57,668 nucleotides of DNA from the NCBI RefSeq assembly GCF_001612685.1, contig NZ_BDAY01000079.1:1-57668 (forward strand). Reading direction: 5' to 3'. The first letter of the stretch is position 1. Each line of letters begins with the position of its first letter. Shown in pieces: positions 1 to 8,560 of this stretch. The DNA comes from Nocardia altamirensis NBRC 108246 (GTDB lineage Bacteria > Actinomycetota > Actinomycetes > Mycobacteriales > Mycobacteriaceae). The notes under the pieces were generated by a model that had not been told where the DNA came from, did no database searches, and saw only the letters and a list, made by a program, of their open reading frames with translations. The translations under genes and the position numbers were made by a program.

Positions 1-2
1 CC

Positions 3-31
3 AGCCTAACCGAACCCCTAAGCAGAGTCAA
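3..31 (-). promoter_or_regulatory. Second rRNA-type promoter (PCL1-like), reading out of the window
   Basis: On the minus strand there is a -35 TTGACT (31-26), a 17-base spacer and a -10 TAGGCT (8-3) followed by GG. This resembles the downstream (PCL1) promoter of mycobacterial rRNA operons, recalled as TTGACT-N17/18-TAGACT followed by GG. The transcript would leave the window at its left edge, so the 16S gene itself is not seen. The rRNA identity is inferred from position and promoter shape. Confidence 0.55.
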
Positions 32-165
32 GCTCGCTCAGTCGTTCCATGTTCATGCTGGCGCCAGGCGCTCCTCGTACTACCTCGTTTCCCTGGCCTC
101 TCACTCAGCGCTTCCGCTGGGCTTCTCGGCTCCGGGTCGGTGTCCGTGTCGCTCTGACTTGGATA

Positions 166-194
166 AAGTTACGCGGCGGATAACGCTACGTCAA
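166..194 (-). promoter_or_regulatory. First strong promoter downstream of tyrS, probable rrnB P1
   Basis: On the minus strand a -35 TTGACG (194-189), exactly 17 bases and a -10 TAACTT (171-166) form a near-consensus housekeeping promoter. It lies about 100 bases beyond the tyrS stop and about 160 bases before the second promoter. In fast-growing mycobacteria one rRNA operon (rrnB) lies directly downstream of tyrS, so this is most likely the start of an rRNA operon. No ORF between the two promoters looks real. Confidence 0.6.
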
Positions 195-214
195 ATCGGC
201 TGTCCGCGCCGGTG

Positions 215-241
215 TTTCCGCAGGTCAGAGACCCGCGGAAA
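215..241 (-). terminator. Hairpin after tyrS, possible terminator
   Basis: TTTCCGC (215-221) pairs with GCGGAAA (235-241), and an inner GGT/ACC can extend the stem. It lies between the tyrS stop and the rRNA-type promoter, where a terminator is expected. There is no U-tract on the minus strand, so its activity is uncertain. Confidence 0.35.
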
Positions 242-292
242 CTCCGGAACCCGGCTCGAATCACATGGATGTGACTCAAGCCACCGCGATCT

Positions 293-1570
293 TCATGCAC
301 CCGCCCGCAGAACACCGGCGAGGTTCTTCTTCCCGCGCCGCAGGACCAGCCAGCGTCCGTGCAGGTAGTCGCTCTCGGCGGGGGTCCATTCGGCATCCGA
401 GATCCGCTCGTTGTTCACCGAAGCACCCCCTTCGTTCACCGCACGCCGGGCCGCACCGCGGCTTTCGCAGAGTCCGGTCGCGACGAGCAGGTCGACGATC
501 GTGTCCGGCTCCCCTGCCTTCAGCTCCGCGACGGCGGCTTCCCGCAATGCGGCACCGAGCGTCGGCTCATCCAATTCACCGAGCTCGCCGCGACCGAACA
601 GCGCCTGGCTGGCCAGCTGCACCGCGTGGGTGTTGGCCTCGCCGTGCACCAGCGTCGTCATCTCCGCCGCGAGACGACGCTGCGCCTCCCGCGCGTGCGG
701 CCGCTCGGCCGTTGCCGATTCGAGCTCGGCCAGTTCCTCGCGCGACAGGAAGGTGAACCAGCGCAGGTACCGCACCACATCGGCATCGGCGGTATTCACG
801 AAGTACTGGTACCAGGCGTAGGGGCTGGTCATCTCCGGATCGAGCCACAGGCTGCCGCCGCCGGTCGACTTGCCGAACTTCTTGCCGTCGGCGGAGGTCA
901 CCAGTGGAACGGTGAGCGCGTGCACCGCGGCACCGTCGACGCGCCGGTTCAGTTCGACGCCGGCGATGATGTTGCCCCACTGATCGGAGCCACCGACCTG
1001 CAGCGTGCAGCCGTGGTTGCGGCGCAACTGCAGGTAGTCGTTGGCCTGGAGCAGCATGTAGCTGAATTCGGTGTAGGAGATGCCTTCGCCGTCGAGGCGG
1101 CGCTTGATGGTGTCGCGGGCCAGCATGACGTTCACCGAGAAGTGCTTGCCGACATCGCGCAGGAAGTCGACGGCGGACAGCTGCTCGGTCCAGTCCATGT
1201 TGTTGACCAGCACCGCACCGGTCGGCGATGCGTCCAGGTCGACGAACCGCTCCAGCTGCGACCGGATCCGCTGCGCCCAATCGGCGACGGTGTCGGACGA
1301 GTTCATCGTCCGCTCGCCGACGTCACGCGGGTCGCCGATGAGTCCGGTCGCACCGCCTGCCAGCACGATCGGCCGATGACCGGCACGTTGGAACCGCTTC
1401 AGCGCCAACAGCGGGACCAGGTGTCCGGCGTGCAGGCTCGGTCCGGTCGGATCGAATCCCGCATAGAGGGTCAACCGGTCGGCGGCCAGCGCCGCGCGCA
1501 GGGCATCCAGGTCGGTGGACTGTGCAATCAGTCCGCGCCAGGTCAGTTCATCGATGATGTCGCCGCTCAC
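293..1570 (-). CDS. tyrS: Tyrosyl-tRNA synthetase
   Basis: Cytoplasmic class I aminoacyl-tRNA synthetase that charges tRNA-Tyr with tyrosine using ATP. The 425-residue length is normal for the bacterial family. The Rossmann-fold signature appears as HAGH at residues 47-50, the KMSKS loop as KFGKS at about 231-235, and the tyrosine/tRNA region QVGGSDQWGN at about 191-200. The last 60-70 residues look like an S4 RNA-binding domain. The start is GTG, preceded by a GGGA-type ribosome site. The upstream neighbour is mpg, separated by a 32-bp tandem repeat; downstream are rRNA-type promoters. I see no T-box-like leader. Confidence 0.97.
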   Translation of the reverse strand: MSGDIIDELTWRGLIAQSTDLDALRAALAADRLTLYAGFDPTGPSLHAGHLVPLLALKRFQRAGHRPIVLAGGATGLIGDPRDVGERTMNSSDTVADWAQRIRSQLERFVDLDASPTGAVLVNNMDWTEQLSAVDFLRDVGKHFSVNVMLARDTIKRRLDGEGISYTEFSYMLLQANDYLQLRRNHGCTLQVGGSDQWGNIIAGVELNRRVDGAAVHALTVPLVTSADGKKFGKSTGGGSLWLDPEMTSPYAWYQYFVNTADADVVRYLRWFTFLSREELAELESATAERPHAREAQRRLAAEMTTLVHGEANTHAVQLASQALFGRGELGELDEPTLGAALREAAVAELKAGEPDTIVDLLVATGLCESRGAARRAVNEGGASVNNERISDAEWTPAESDYLHGRWLVLRRGKKNLAGVLRAGA

Positions 1571-1698
1571 GGTGTCCCATCTTTCCGCACGGTTGGTCGT
1601 GCCTCGAGTGCACCTCAGTGTCTTCGCCCGATGTCAGGCAAGTCGAGCGAATTTGGGCGGCGTTCCTACCCTGCGCCCTCGTCCACACATCGGCGATG

Positions 1699-1826
1699 AT
1701 CTCCGGTGCCTCGCCCGGACAACCGCGACCATCTCCTGCGCATCGCCCGCACAACCACGACCATCTCCTGCGCATCGCCCGCACAACCACGACCATCTCC
1801 TGCGCATCGCCCGCACAACCGCGACG
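1699..1826. repeat. 32-bp tandem repeat, about four copies
   Basis: Units begin at 1699, 1731, 1763 and 1795, each starting ATCTCC. The middle two are almost identical and the outer two diverged. The period of 32 is not a multiple of three, so this is not coding, and there are no unique spacers, so it is not a CRISPR array. It fills the gap between tyrS and mpg. It looks like a minisatellite (VNTR-type) locus. Confidence 0.85.
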
Positions 1827-1885
1827 ATCGCACGCACATCACACCGCGCAACGGGCGCCGATCTGCGGGCCATCGCCAAGAAACT

Positions 1886-2512
1886 TCAGGAGGCCTCGAC
1901 GCGCGGGGCGCGTGGACTGCGCCGGTAGGTCGAGACCGCGGGCGAGGACGGCAGCCAGAATCGCCATGGCAGGTCGGCGGCGAGACTGACACCGACCCGG
2001 GGACCACTCGCGATCTCGGACGCCGGAACGGGGTCGCCGAGTTCGAGCCGGATCGGCGCTGACGGGTCGAACAGCGGAGTTCCGTAGTCGCTCAACGTGA
2101 TTCCCAGCGTGCTGCCGAGATTGCCAGGGCCCTTTGCCAAGTCGGCGGCCGAGCGCGCGGCCGGTCGCCTGGCCCGTGCCTCGGCGGATCCGGCGACCAC
2201 CTCACCGGATCGGATCAGCGCGGCGCTGGCGATCCCGTCCGGTCCGCTGGTCACGTTGATGCACATGTGCATGCCGTAGCTGAGGTACACGTACAGCACC
2301 CCGGCCGGGCCGAACATCACCGCGTTGCGTTTGGTCCGGCCGCGCCCGGAGTGCGACGCCGGGTCCGGCCACGGCCCGGCCGGATCGCCACCGTAGGCCT
2401 CGACTTCCACGATCCGCACGCCGACCGTTCCTGACCACAGCGTCGCCCCGAGTACGCGGCGGGCGGCGGCGGGCGGTTCGACGGCTAGCTCATCGGCACA
2501 CACAGCCGCCAT
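1886..2512 (-). CDS. mpg: DNA-3-methyladenine glycosylase (AAG/MPG family)
   Basis: Base-excision repair glycosylase that removes alkylated purines such as 3-methyladenine. The 208 residues match bacterial AAG-family proteins. Visible family features are the ARRVLGATLW start of the fold, the active-site segment VEVEAYGG with the catalytic glutamate, RNAVMFGPAGVLYVYLSYGMHMCINV, and the AKGPGNLGSTLGI segment near residue 130. It lies upstream of tyrS on the same strand, as in mycobacteria. The ATG start at 2512 places the fold at the N terminus without excess sequence. Confidence 0.95.
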   Translation of the reverse strand: MAAVCADELAVEPPAAARRVLGATLWSGTVGVRIVEVEAYGGDPAGPWPDPASHSGRGRTKRNAVMFGPAGVLYVYLSYGMHMCINVTSGPDGIASAALIRSGEVVAGSAEARARRPAARSAADLAKGPGNLGSTLGITLSDYGTPLFDPSAPIRLELGDPVPASEIASGPRVGVSLAADLPWRFWLPSSPAVSTYRRSPRAPRVEAS

Positions 2513-2563
2513 TGTCCAAGACAGCAGACGCAGCGAATCAACCAGCCGCTGTGGTCGCGCGGG

Positions 2564-3712
2564 CTACACGTACGAGCTGTGCTGTCCCGTGCGCAGCGTT
2601 GTCACATCGTCGACGATGACCGCGAGGTAGCCGACGGCGACGAGTGCGGCCAATTGCGCCCAGGCCACCCACACCACGCCGATCGGGATGGTCGCGGCGA
2701 CGGCCACCGCGGCGAGCAGCCGCATCCACGGCCGGGGAAGTTTCAGGGCAGCCCGGAAGAAGAACTGCGCAACGAAGTACAGCGAAACACCGCCGGACAA
2801 CGCGGTCGCGGCGGCCAGGCTGATGGATTCGTTGCCGTGCGCGATGCTCATCTGAATGCCTGCCGAGGTCATGATGATGCCGATGAGCAGCGGATACAAC
2901 GCATAACCGTAGGCGAACACGGCGGGCCGAGAACGCTCACGGGCGGGCGTTGCGGCCAGCGCATGCTCGCCGCGCTCGTCGTCGAAGCCGAAGTACGCCC
3001 ACCACAGCACGTAGGCGAGGCACAGTGCCAGCGACACCGTGACGATCAGTTGCGGGGTGATCTTCACCCCGGCCAGTCCGACCCCGATCGCGACGATGGA
3101 CTCGCCGATCGCCACGATCACGACCAGGCCGTGCCGCTCGCAGAAGTGGCTGGCCCGCACCACGAAATCGCCGGTATCGGCCAGATATGGGCTGATCACC
3201 TGGACCGCGAAACCCAGCCCCCAGCAGGCGTATTGCAGCCAGCCGTGCGCGAATCCGCCGCCGAGCACCAGCGCGGCGGCGAGTGCGTTGTACGGCCCGA
3301 TGTGTTTTATGGCGCGCCGCGCGGACTCACCGCCACCGGAGACGAAAAGCGCGGCATGCACCGCGGTCACCAGGACATAGCCGACGCCGAAGGCGATCCC
3401 GGTGCCGTGGAAGGCGTCCGGAATGGCCAGCGCGAGCACGAAGAACGAGAACATACCGATCAGCAGCCAGGTGCGCCGCGCCGAACTGTTCGGGGCCACC
3501 TCGTTGGTGAGCCACACGTATCCGCTGTACATCCACCAGATGACGCCGAACAGCAGAGCCACCTGCCCGAAGGCCTGCCAGCTCGGGTGATGGGTGAAGA
3601 CGTGGGTCAGCTGGGTGATGGTGAAGACGAAGACGAGATCGAAGAACAGCTCCAGGGTCGAAGCCCGCACCTGTCCCCCGTCCGCGGACAGTTCTGCGTT
3701 CTGGTTGGTCAC
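2564..3712 (-). CDS. Low temperature requirement A (LtrA) family membrane protein
   Basis: Polytopic membrane protein of 382 residues, with roughly ten hydrophobic segments. The N terminus carries the family signature VRASTLELFFDLVFVFTITQ, and SHFCERHGLVVIVAIGESIVAIG is the second conserved block of LtrA proteins. The family was named for a Listeria gene needed for growth at low temperature; its biochemical role is unknown. It follows the ECF41 sigma gene by 35 bases on the same strand, so it may be the last gene of that operon, but no shared function is evident. Confidence 0.88.
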   Translation of the reverse strand: MTNQNAELSADGGQVRASTLELFFDLVFVFTITQLTHVFTHHPSWQAFGQVALLFGVIWWMYSGYVWLTNEVAPNSSARRTWLLIGMFSFFVLALAIPDAFHGTGIAFGVGYVLVTAVHAALFVSGGGESARRAIKHIGPYNALAAALVLGGGFAHGWLQYACWGLGFAVQVISPYLADTGDFVVRASHFCERHGLVVIVAIGESIVAIGVGLAGVKITPQLIVTVSLALCLAYVLWWAYFGFDDERGEHALAATPARERSRPAVFAYGYALYPLLIGIIMTSAGIQMSIAHGNESISLAAATALSGGVSLYFVAQFFFRAALKLPRPWMRLLAAVAVAATIPIGVVWVAWAQLAALVAVGYLAVIVDDVTTLRTGQHSSYV

Positions 3713-3747
3713 GGCAGGAGCCTAGAACGTCCGCGGCCGGATCCGAT

Positions 3748-4638
3748 TCATCCCAGGATGTCGGGGTCCAGCGAGAGGCCCTTCAGCTTGTACGGGTTCA
3801 CCTGGAAGCGCAGGTTCTGGATCTGGCCGTCGACGAGGTCGTAGGTGAAGGCGGCGATCGGGTTTCCGTCGATCGTCGCCAGCGCGCCGAGTTCGCCGTT
3901 GATGTGGGCGGATTCGAGCACGACGCCTGCGACGCTCGGTTTGGCGAGGACACCGAGGATCCAGCGGGCCACGTGATCGGGGCCGTACAGCGGGCGCAAT
4001 GCCGCGGTGACCACGCCGCCGCCGTCGGACCACGAGGTCACGTCGGGGGCGAGCAGGTCCATCAGCGCGTTGAGGTCGCCGCCGGAGCAGGCGGCCATGA
4101 ACTGCGCGGTGATGTGGTCGCGGTGGGCTTTGTCGGTGTCGAAACGCGGTCGCCGCGATTGCACGTGGGCGCGGGCGCGGTGCGCGATCTGGCGGACGGT
4201 CGGTTCGGGACGGTCCAGGGTGTCGGCGATCTCGGCATGCGAATAGCCGAACACCTCACGCAGCAGGAAGATTGCGCGCTCGATCGGGCTGAGGGTTTCC
4301 AGCACGACCAGCATCGCGGTGGAGACGGTGTCGGCCAATTCGGTCTCCTCGGCGATGTTCGGGCTGGTGAGCAGGGGTTCGGGCAGCCATGGCCCGACGT
4401 AGTTCTCGCGGGTGGCCCTGGCCGAGGTCAGTCGATTCAGCGACAGGTTGGTGACGGTACGCACCAGGTAGGACTTGGGGTGCTGCACCGTCGACTGATC
4501 GGTGTCGTTCCACTTCAACCAGGTGTCTTGGAGGATGTCCTCGGCGTCGGTGACGGTGCCGAGCATCCGGTAGGCGGTGGCGAAAAGCAGCCGACGGTGT
4601 TCGAGGAACGGATCGGGCTCAGGTGTTGGGTCGGCCAT
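3748..4638 (-). CDS. ECF41-group sigma factor (SigJ-like) with SnoaL-like C-terminal domain
   Basis: Extracytoplasmic-function sigma factor of 296 residues. Regions sigma2 (about 10-75) and sigma4 (about 115-165, LLREVFGYSHAEIADTL) are followed by a SnoaL/NTF2-like domain (about 175-296) that in ECF41 proteins replaces an anti-sigma factor. The group's hallmark motifs are present: WLPEPL in the linker, DGGG near residue 210 and NPYKL (for NPDKL) near the C terminus. The gene lies downstream of an oxidoreductase gene, the usual ECF41 genetic partner, with 91 bases between. Control is probably autoregulatory through the promoter at 5935-5961. Confidence 0.93.
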   Translation of the reverse strand: MADPTPEPDPFLEHRRLLFATAYRMLGTVTDAEDILQDTWLKWNDTDQSTVQHPKSYLVRTVTNLSLNRLTSARATRENYVGPWLPEPLLTSPNIAEETELADTVSTAMLVVLETLSPIERAIFLLREVFGYSHAEIADTLDRPEPTVRQIAHRARAHVQSRRPRFDTDKAHRDHITAQFMAACSGGDLNALMDLLAPDVTSWSDGGGVVTAALRPLYGPDHVARWILGVLAKPSVAGVVLESAHINGELGALATIDGNPIAAFTYDLVDGQIQNLRFQVNPYKLKGLSLDPDILG

Positions 4639-4729
4639 TCGTTCATGCTCCTGAATGGGCGTTGCGGGGGTGCGGGCGGGTGCCAGGGCCGATCAGGTGC
4701 CGGCCCCGGTGTCGCGGCGCCACGCTCGC

Positions 4730-5899
4730 CTAGCTGCGTGCGGTGGCAGGAGTGCCTGCCCTGAGTTTGACCGGGACGTTGATCCGCCTGCTCATCCGGA
4801 ACGTCGGGACCGGGCTCGAGCTCACCGATTCCTTGTAGAACGTCGCGAGACGTCCGGTCAGGTACCAGCGTCCCGGAGTGTCGTCGGACTTGGTGAATTG
4901 GATGACGGCGTCGCCGCGGCCGAGGCTGACCGGCTGGTGGAAGTAGCCGAAGCGGAACGGTTTCGACTGCTTGCCGCGCAGCTGCCTGGCGATGGTGTCG
5001 GCGGTGTAGGCGGCGGTGGGCATGCCGCTCTGGCAGGTGCCGTGGAGCCGGCCCCAGGCGAAGCGGACCGCGGCGGCGTCGCCGATCGCGTGGATGTCCG
5101 GGTGCGAGACCGAACGCAGGGTCGCGTCGACGACGATCAGTCCGTTGGCGTCGGTCTCGATGCCTGCCTGCGCGGCGAGTGGTGCGACGCGGACGCCTGC
5201 GGTCCACAACGTCAGGTCTGCGGGAATCAGTTCGCCGGTGGACAATTCGACGGCGTCCGGCAGCACTTTGCTGATCCGGCCGAGCTGACGGGTGATGCCG
5301 AGGCGGTCCAGCGCGCGGTTCAGGTAGGCGCGGGCCTTGTCCCCCATCATCGCGCCTGGCGCACCGGCGCTGATCAGGGTGACGTGCAATTCCGGGTGGC
5401 TGTCGGCGATTTCGGTCGCCGCCTCGATGCCGGTCAGGCCGCCGCCGCAGACCACCACGGTGCCACCTTGCGCCGCAACGACATTCAGTCGCTCGGCGAA
5501 CTGGTGCGCGAGGCGAGGGTCGTTCAGTGTCCACGCGTGGTCCGCGGCGCCTGCGACGATGCTCGTGTCGGTGCTGCTGCCGAGGGCATACACCAGCTTG
5601 TCGTACGGCAGGGTCGTCGTGTTGTCGACGACAACGTGCTTGGCCGCCGGATCGATGGAAGTGGCTGAGCCTTGGACGAATTCGATGCCGGTACCGGTCA
5701 GAATGTCGGGGATGCGGTAGTCGGCCAGCTCCTGGCCCGCGGCGATCTGATGCATGCGCAGGCGCTCGGTGAATCGCGGCGACGGATTGACGAGGGTGAT
5801 GCGGACATTCCGGTTGCGGGTCCGCCTGGCCAGGCGAAGGGCGGCAAGCATGCCGGTGTAGCCGGCGCCGAGGACGACGATCCGCTGTTCGGTGTTCAT
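4730..5899 (-). CDS. NDH-2-like FAD/NAD(P)-dependent oxidoreductase
   Basis: Flavoprotein of 389 residues in the type II NADH dehydrogenase/AIF superfamily. The FAD Rossmann motif is VVLGAGYTGMLAALRL at the N terminus, the NAD(P) motif VVVCGGGLTGIEAATEI lies around 140-160, and the second FAD motif IHAIGDAAAV around 275. I chose the ATG at 5899 because the FAD motif then begins about six residues in and AGGAG precedes it by 6-7 bases; the reading frame stays open further upstream but without that support. No C-terminal membrane anchor is obvious. It is the probable target and operon partner of the ECF41 sigma factor. The substrate cannot be read from the sequence. Confidence 0.9.
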   Translation of the reverse strand: MNTEQRIVVLGAGYTGMLAALRLARRTRNRNVRITLVNPSPRFTERLRMHQIAAGQELADYRIPDILTGTGIEFVQGSATSIDPAAKHVVVDNTTTLPYDKLVYALGSSTDTSIVAGAADHAWTLNDPRLAHQFAERLNVVAAQGGTVVVCGGGLTGIEAATEIADSHPELHVTLISAGAPGAMMGDKARAYLNRALDRLGITRQLGRISKVLPDAVELSTGELIPADLTLWTAGVRVAPLAAQAGIETDANGLIVVDATLRSVSHPDIHAIGDAAAVRFAWGRLHGTCQSGMPTAAYTADTIARQLRGKQSKPFRFGYFHQPVSLGRGDAVIQFTKSDDTPGRWYLTGRLATFYKESVSSSPVPTFRMSRRINVPVKLRAGTPATARS

Positions 5900-5934
5900 C
5901 GGGTGCTCCTGTTCGGTGGTGGGGACGACCATGG

Positions 5935-5961
5935 GACAAACAACCCGCCTCCGACGTGACA
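5935..5961 (-). promoter_or_regulatory. ECF41-type promoter for the oxidoreductase-sigma operon
   Basis: On the minus strand TGTCACG (5961-5955) is separated by exactly 16 bases from TGTC (5938-5935). Published ECF41 promoters have TGTCACA-N16-CGTC, so this is 6/7 and 3/4 with the exact spacing. It lies 36 bases upstream of the flavoprotein start, which supports autoregulation of the two-gene unit. Confidence 0.7.
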
Positions 5962-6132
5962 CTTGGTCGATGTGAGCTGAGTCACGTGCGCTGACCACCG
6001 CTTTCCGGAACTGCGGTCGTATTGGGCTCGATGGACCCTGGCGCGGCGGCCGGAAATCCAAGGGTCGGACCAGGGGCGAAATACGGACGCTCCCTGATGT
6101 GTCGAGGTGGGCCTGGTTTCTACCGTCGGGCG

Positions 6133-7653
6133 ATGAACTCGGTTTCCCGGCCGCGTAGGTTGTGGCGGTTTCTCTTGATCCTCATGGCTGCGGTGGCGGT
6201 GCTCGCGCTGGCAATCGGTGGTGGCGTCACCTTGGTGTACGTGAATGCGGCCGTATCCACGGTCGGCAGTGCGGAATTCAGCAACGAACTCGCCATTCCG
6301 CCGCTGGCGCCATCGCGACTGCGGCCGGACGGGACCAGGGAGTTCGAGCTCGACATGCGTTCGGGGAGAAAGGAATTCCGAGCCGGACAGCTCACCGAGA
6401 CGTGGGGATTCAACGGCGACTACCTCGGGCCGACGCTGCGAGCTCGCCGCGGCGAGCGGGTGGCGGTCACGGTGCGCAATCAGCTGCCGGAGGCATCGAC
6501 GGTGCACTGGCACGGCATGCATGTGCCCGCCGCGATGGATGGTGGGCCGCACCAAATGGTGCAGGCCGGTGCCACCTGGACCCCGCAATGGACGGTGGAT
6601 CAGCCCGCCGCCACGCTCTGGTACCACCCGCATCCGCACGGCGTGACCGAGCGGCATGTGCGGCGCGGCCTCGCCGGGATGTTCGTGCTCGACGACGAGG
6701 TGTCCGAATCACTGCCGCTACCCAGCAATTACGGCGTCGATGACCTCCCAGTGATCGTCCAGGACGTGAAGTTCCGTGGCGCCGAACTGGATTCGGCGCA
6801 CGCGATGTTCCGCGACGTCGGCTTCCTCGGCGATCAGACCATGGTCAACGGGACGCTGACGCCATACCGCACCGTCGGCGACGAGCTGGTCCGGCTGCGA
6901 TTGCTCAACGCCTCGACGGCCCGCAGCTACAACTTCGGCTTCGCCGACGAACGCAGCTTCGCCCTCATCGCCACCGACGGTGGCCTGATCGAGCGCCCTC
7001 TTACCCTCGACCGGCTGGCACTGTCGCCTGGCGAGCGCGCCGAGATCGTTGTGCGCGTCCGTCCCGGTGAGCGAACAGTGCTGCGCAGCAACAAACTCGA
7101 CGCCGGACTCGACTTCTGGACCCAACGCTTCGCCGGCGGCGACGACACCTTCGACGTGCTCGAGCTTCGCGCCGCCACCGCACTGCGCCCCGCACCCGAA
7201 CTCCCTGCGACGCTGGCGGTTCCGTCGACACCGGACGGCTCCGATTCGGTGCAGCAACGCCGCTTCGACATCAACCTCGCAGGCATCAACGGAAAGCCGA
7301 TGTCCATGGACCGCATCGACCTCGCGGTCACCCGCGGCACCGCCGAGACCTGGATCGTGCGCAACGCCGACGGCATGCCGCACAACTTCCACATCCATGA
7401 CGTCCAGTTCCGCGTCCTGACCAGGAACGGCGGCCGCCCGCCCGCCGAACTCACCGGTCCCAAGGACACGGTCTTTCTCCCACCCAACGCCACCGTCGAA
7501 TTGGCGATGCGCTTCGACGGACCCGCCGACCCGAATATCCCGTACATGTACCACTGCCACCTGCTCTGGCACGAAGACCTCGGCATGATGGGCCAATTCG
7601 TCGTCGTCGAGCCCGGCGGTGCACCAGGGGTCCCGCCCAGCCACGGTCACTGA
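6133..7653 (+). CDS. Multicopper oxidase, membrane-anchored or secreted
   Basis: Three-cupredoxin oxidase of the CueO/CotA/FtsP type, 506 residues from the chosen start. All four copper-ligand motifs are present: HWHGMH, WYHPHPHG, HNFHIHD and the C-terminal HCHLLWHEDLGMM, which supplies the T1 Cys and axial Met. An N-terminal basic stretch (RPRRLWRF) and one hydrophobic segment (about 12-35) indicate export with an uncleaved anchor or signal peptide. An upstream in-frame ATG at 6022 would add 37 residues before the signal and is unlikely. The protein probably oxidises Cu(I) or phenolic substrates outside the cell. It is divergent from the ECF41 operon; no copper regulator gene is adjacent. 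Confidence 0.93.
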   Translation: MNSVSRPRRLWRFLLILMAAVAVLALAIGGGVTLVYVNAAVSTVGSAEFSNELAIPPLAPSRLRPDGTREFELDMRSGRKEFRAGQLTETWGFNGDYLGPTLRARRGERVAVTVRNQLPEASTVHWHGMHVPAAMDGGPHQMVQAGATWTPQWTVDQPAATLWYHPHPHGVTERHVRRGLAGMFVLDDEVSESLPLPSNYGVDDLPVIVQDVKFRGAELDSAHAMFRDVGFLGDQTMVNGTLTPYRTVGDELVRLRLLNASTARSYNFGFADERSFALIATDGGLIERPLTLDRLALSPGERAEIVVRVRPGERTVLRSNKLDAGLDFWTQRFAGGDDTFDVLELRAATALRPAPELPATLAVPSTPDGSDSVQQRRFDINLAGINGKPMSMDRIDLAVTRGTAETWIVRNADGMPHNFHIHDVQFRVLTRNGGRPPAELTGPKDTVFLPPNATVELAMRFDGPADPNIPYMYHCHLLWHEDLGMMGQFVVVEPGGAPGVPPSHGH

Positions 7654-7706
7654 TCCCCGACGCGCCCCACAACGCACCCGGACACGCGATGTCGGTCAAT
7701 CGACTC

Positions 7707-7767
7707 TTGCCTAGTCAGGCCGTTGGAGCTAAATTCATCACACAGTGAATTCAACACTCGATGAATT
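7707..7767 (+). promoter_or_regulatory. Promoter with overlapping double TetR-type operator
   Basis: TTGCCT (7707-7712), 17 bases and TAAATT (7730-7735) form a promoter. Overlapping the -10 and running to 7767 are two inverted repeats of identical design: AATTCA-N8-TGAATT at 7732-7751 and again at 7748-7767. They share the central TGAATTCA. The start codon of the ABC gene follows nine bases later. The obvious candidate repressor is the TetR protein encoded at the end of the same operon. Confidence 0.75.
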
Positions 7768-7776
7768 GAGGCGACT

Positions 7777-8508
7777 ATGTCGCAAGCCAGGTCAGGGAAC
7801 GCTGTGGAGGTTGCGCACCTCACGGTGCGGCGTGGCGGCCGCGAGGTCCTGCACGATGTGTCGTTGACGATTCCGCAGGGATCGATCACCGGACTACTCG
7901 GCCCGTCGGGGTGCGGGAAGACGACGTTGATGCGCAGCATCGTGGGGACCCAGATTGTTGCGGGCGGGGAGGTCTCGGCGCTGGGGCGGCCCGCGGGGTC
8001 GGCGGAGTTGCGGCACCGGATCGGGTACGTAACGCAGGCACCGAGCATTTACAACGACATCAGCGTGTACGAGAACGTGGCGTACTACGCGGCGCTCTAT
8101 GGGCGCGACCGGGCGGCCACCGAAGAGGCGATCAACGCGGTCGGCTTGATGGAGTACGCGACTCAGCGCGGAGACGAGCTCTCGGGTGGGCAGAAGACAC
8201 GGGCCTCGTTGGCGTGTGCGCTGGTTGCTCAACCCGAGTTGCTGATACTCGACGAACCGACCGTGGGGCTGGATCCGGTGCTGCGCGTCGACCTCTGGCA
8301 GAAGTTCCGTGAGTTGGCGGCAGCGGGAACCACTTTGGTGGTGTCCAGTCACGTGATGGACGAGGCCGAGCACTGCGACCGGCTGCTGCTGATGCGCGAC
8401 GGCCGTCTGCTCGCCCAGTTGAGTCCGGACGAATTGCGCACCGAGACAGGCGAACAGAACCTCGAGCATGCCTTCCTCGCGCTGATCACCAAGGGGCAGG
8501 CGGCATGA
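7777..8508 (+). CDS. ABC-2 exporter ATP-binding protein
   Basis: Cytoplasmic ATPase subunit of an exporter of the DrrA/CcmA type, 243 residues. Walker A is GPSGCGKTT (about 47-55), the Q-loop is TQAPS, the signature is LSGGQ (about 133-137), Walker B is LLILDEPTVGLD and the H-loop is SSHVMDEAEHCD. It is the first gene of a three-gene operon with the membrane subunit and a TetR regulator, under the double operator just upstream. The substrate is unknown; the TetR partner suggests a drug or toxic metabolite. Confidence 0.95.
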   Translation: MSQARSGNAVEVAHLTVRRGGREVLHDVSLTIPQGSITGLLGPSGCGKTTLMRSIVGTQIVAGGEVSALGRPAGSAELRHRIGYVTQAPSIYNDISVYENVAYYAALYGRDRAATEEAINAVGLMEYATQRGDELSGGQKTRASLACALVAQPELLILDEPTVGLDPVLRVDLWQKFRELAAAGTTLVVSSHVMDEAEHCDRLLLMRDGRLLAQLSPDELRTETGEQNLEHAFLALITKGQAA

Positions 8509-8560
8509 TTGCCCGCCGACCAGCACACGTAGCGACATCATCGAACACCAGGCAGGAAAC

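Noticed and set aside
1..292. 16S rRNA gene or tRNA genes in the window
   Set aside because: Only promoters and leader are present; no rRNA body or tRNA cloverleaf was recognised anywhere in the window.
1699..1826. Possible CRISPR array
   Set aside because: The 32-bp units are directly adjacent without unique spacers, so it is a plain tandem repeat.
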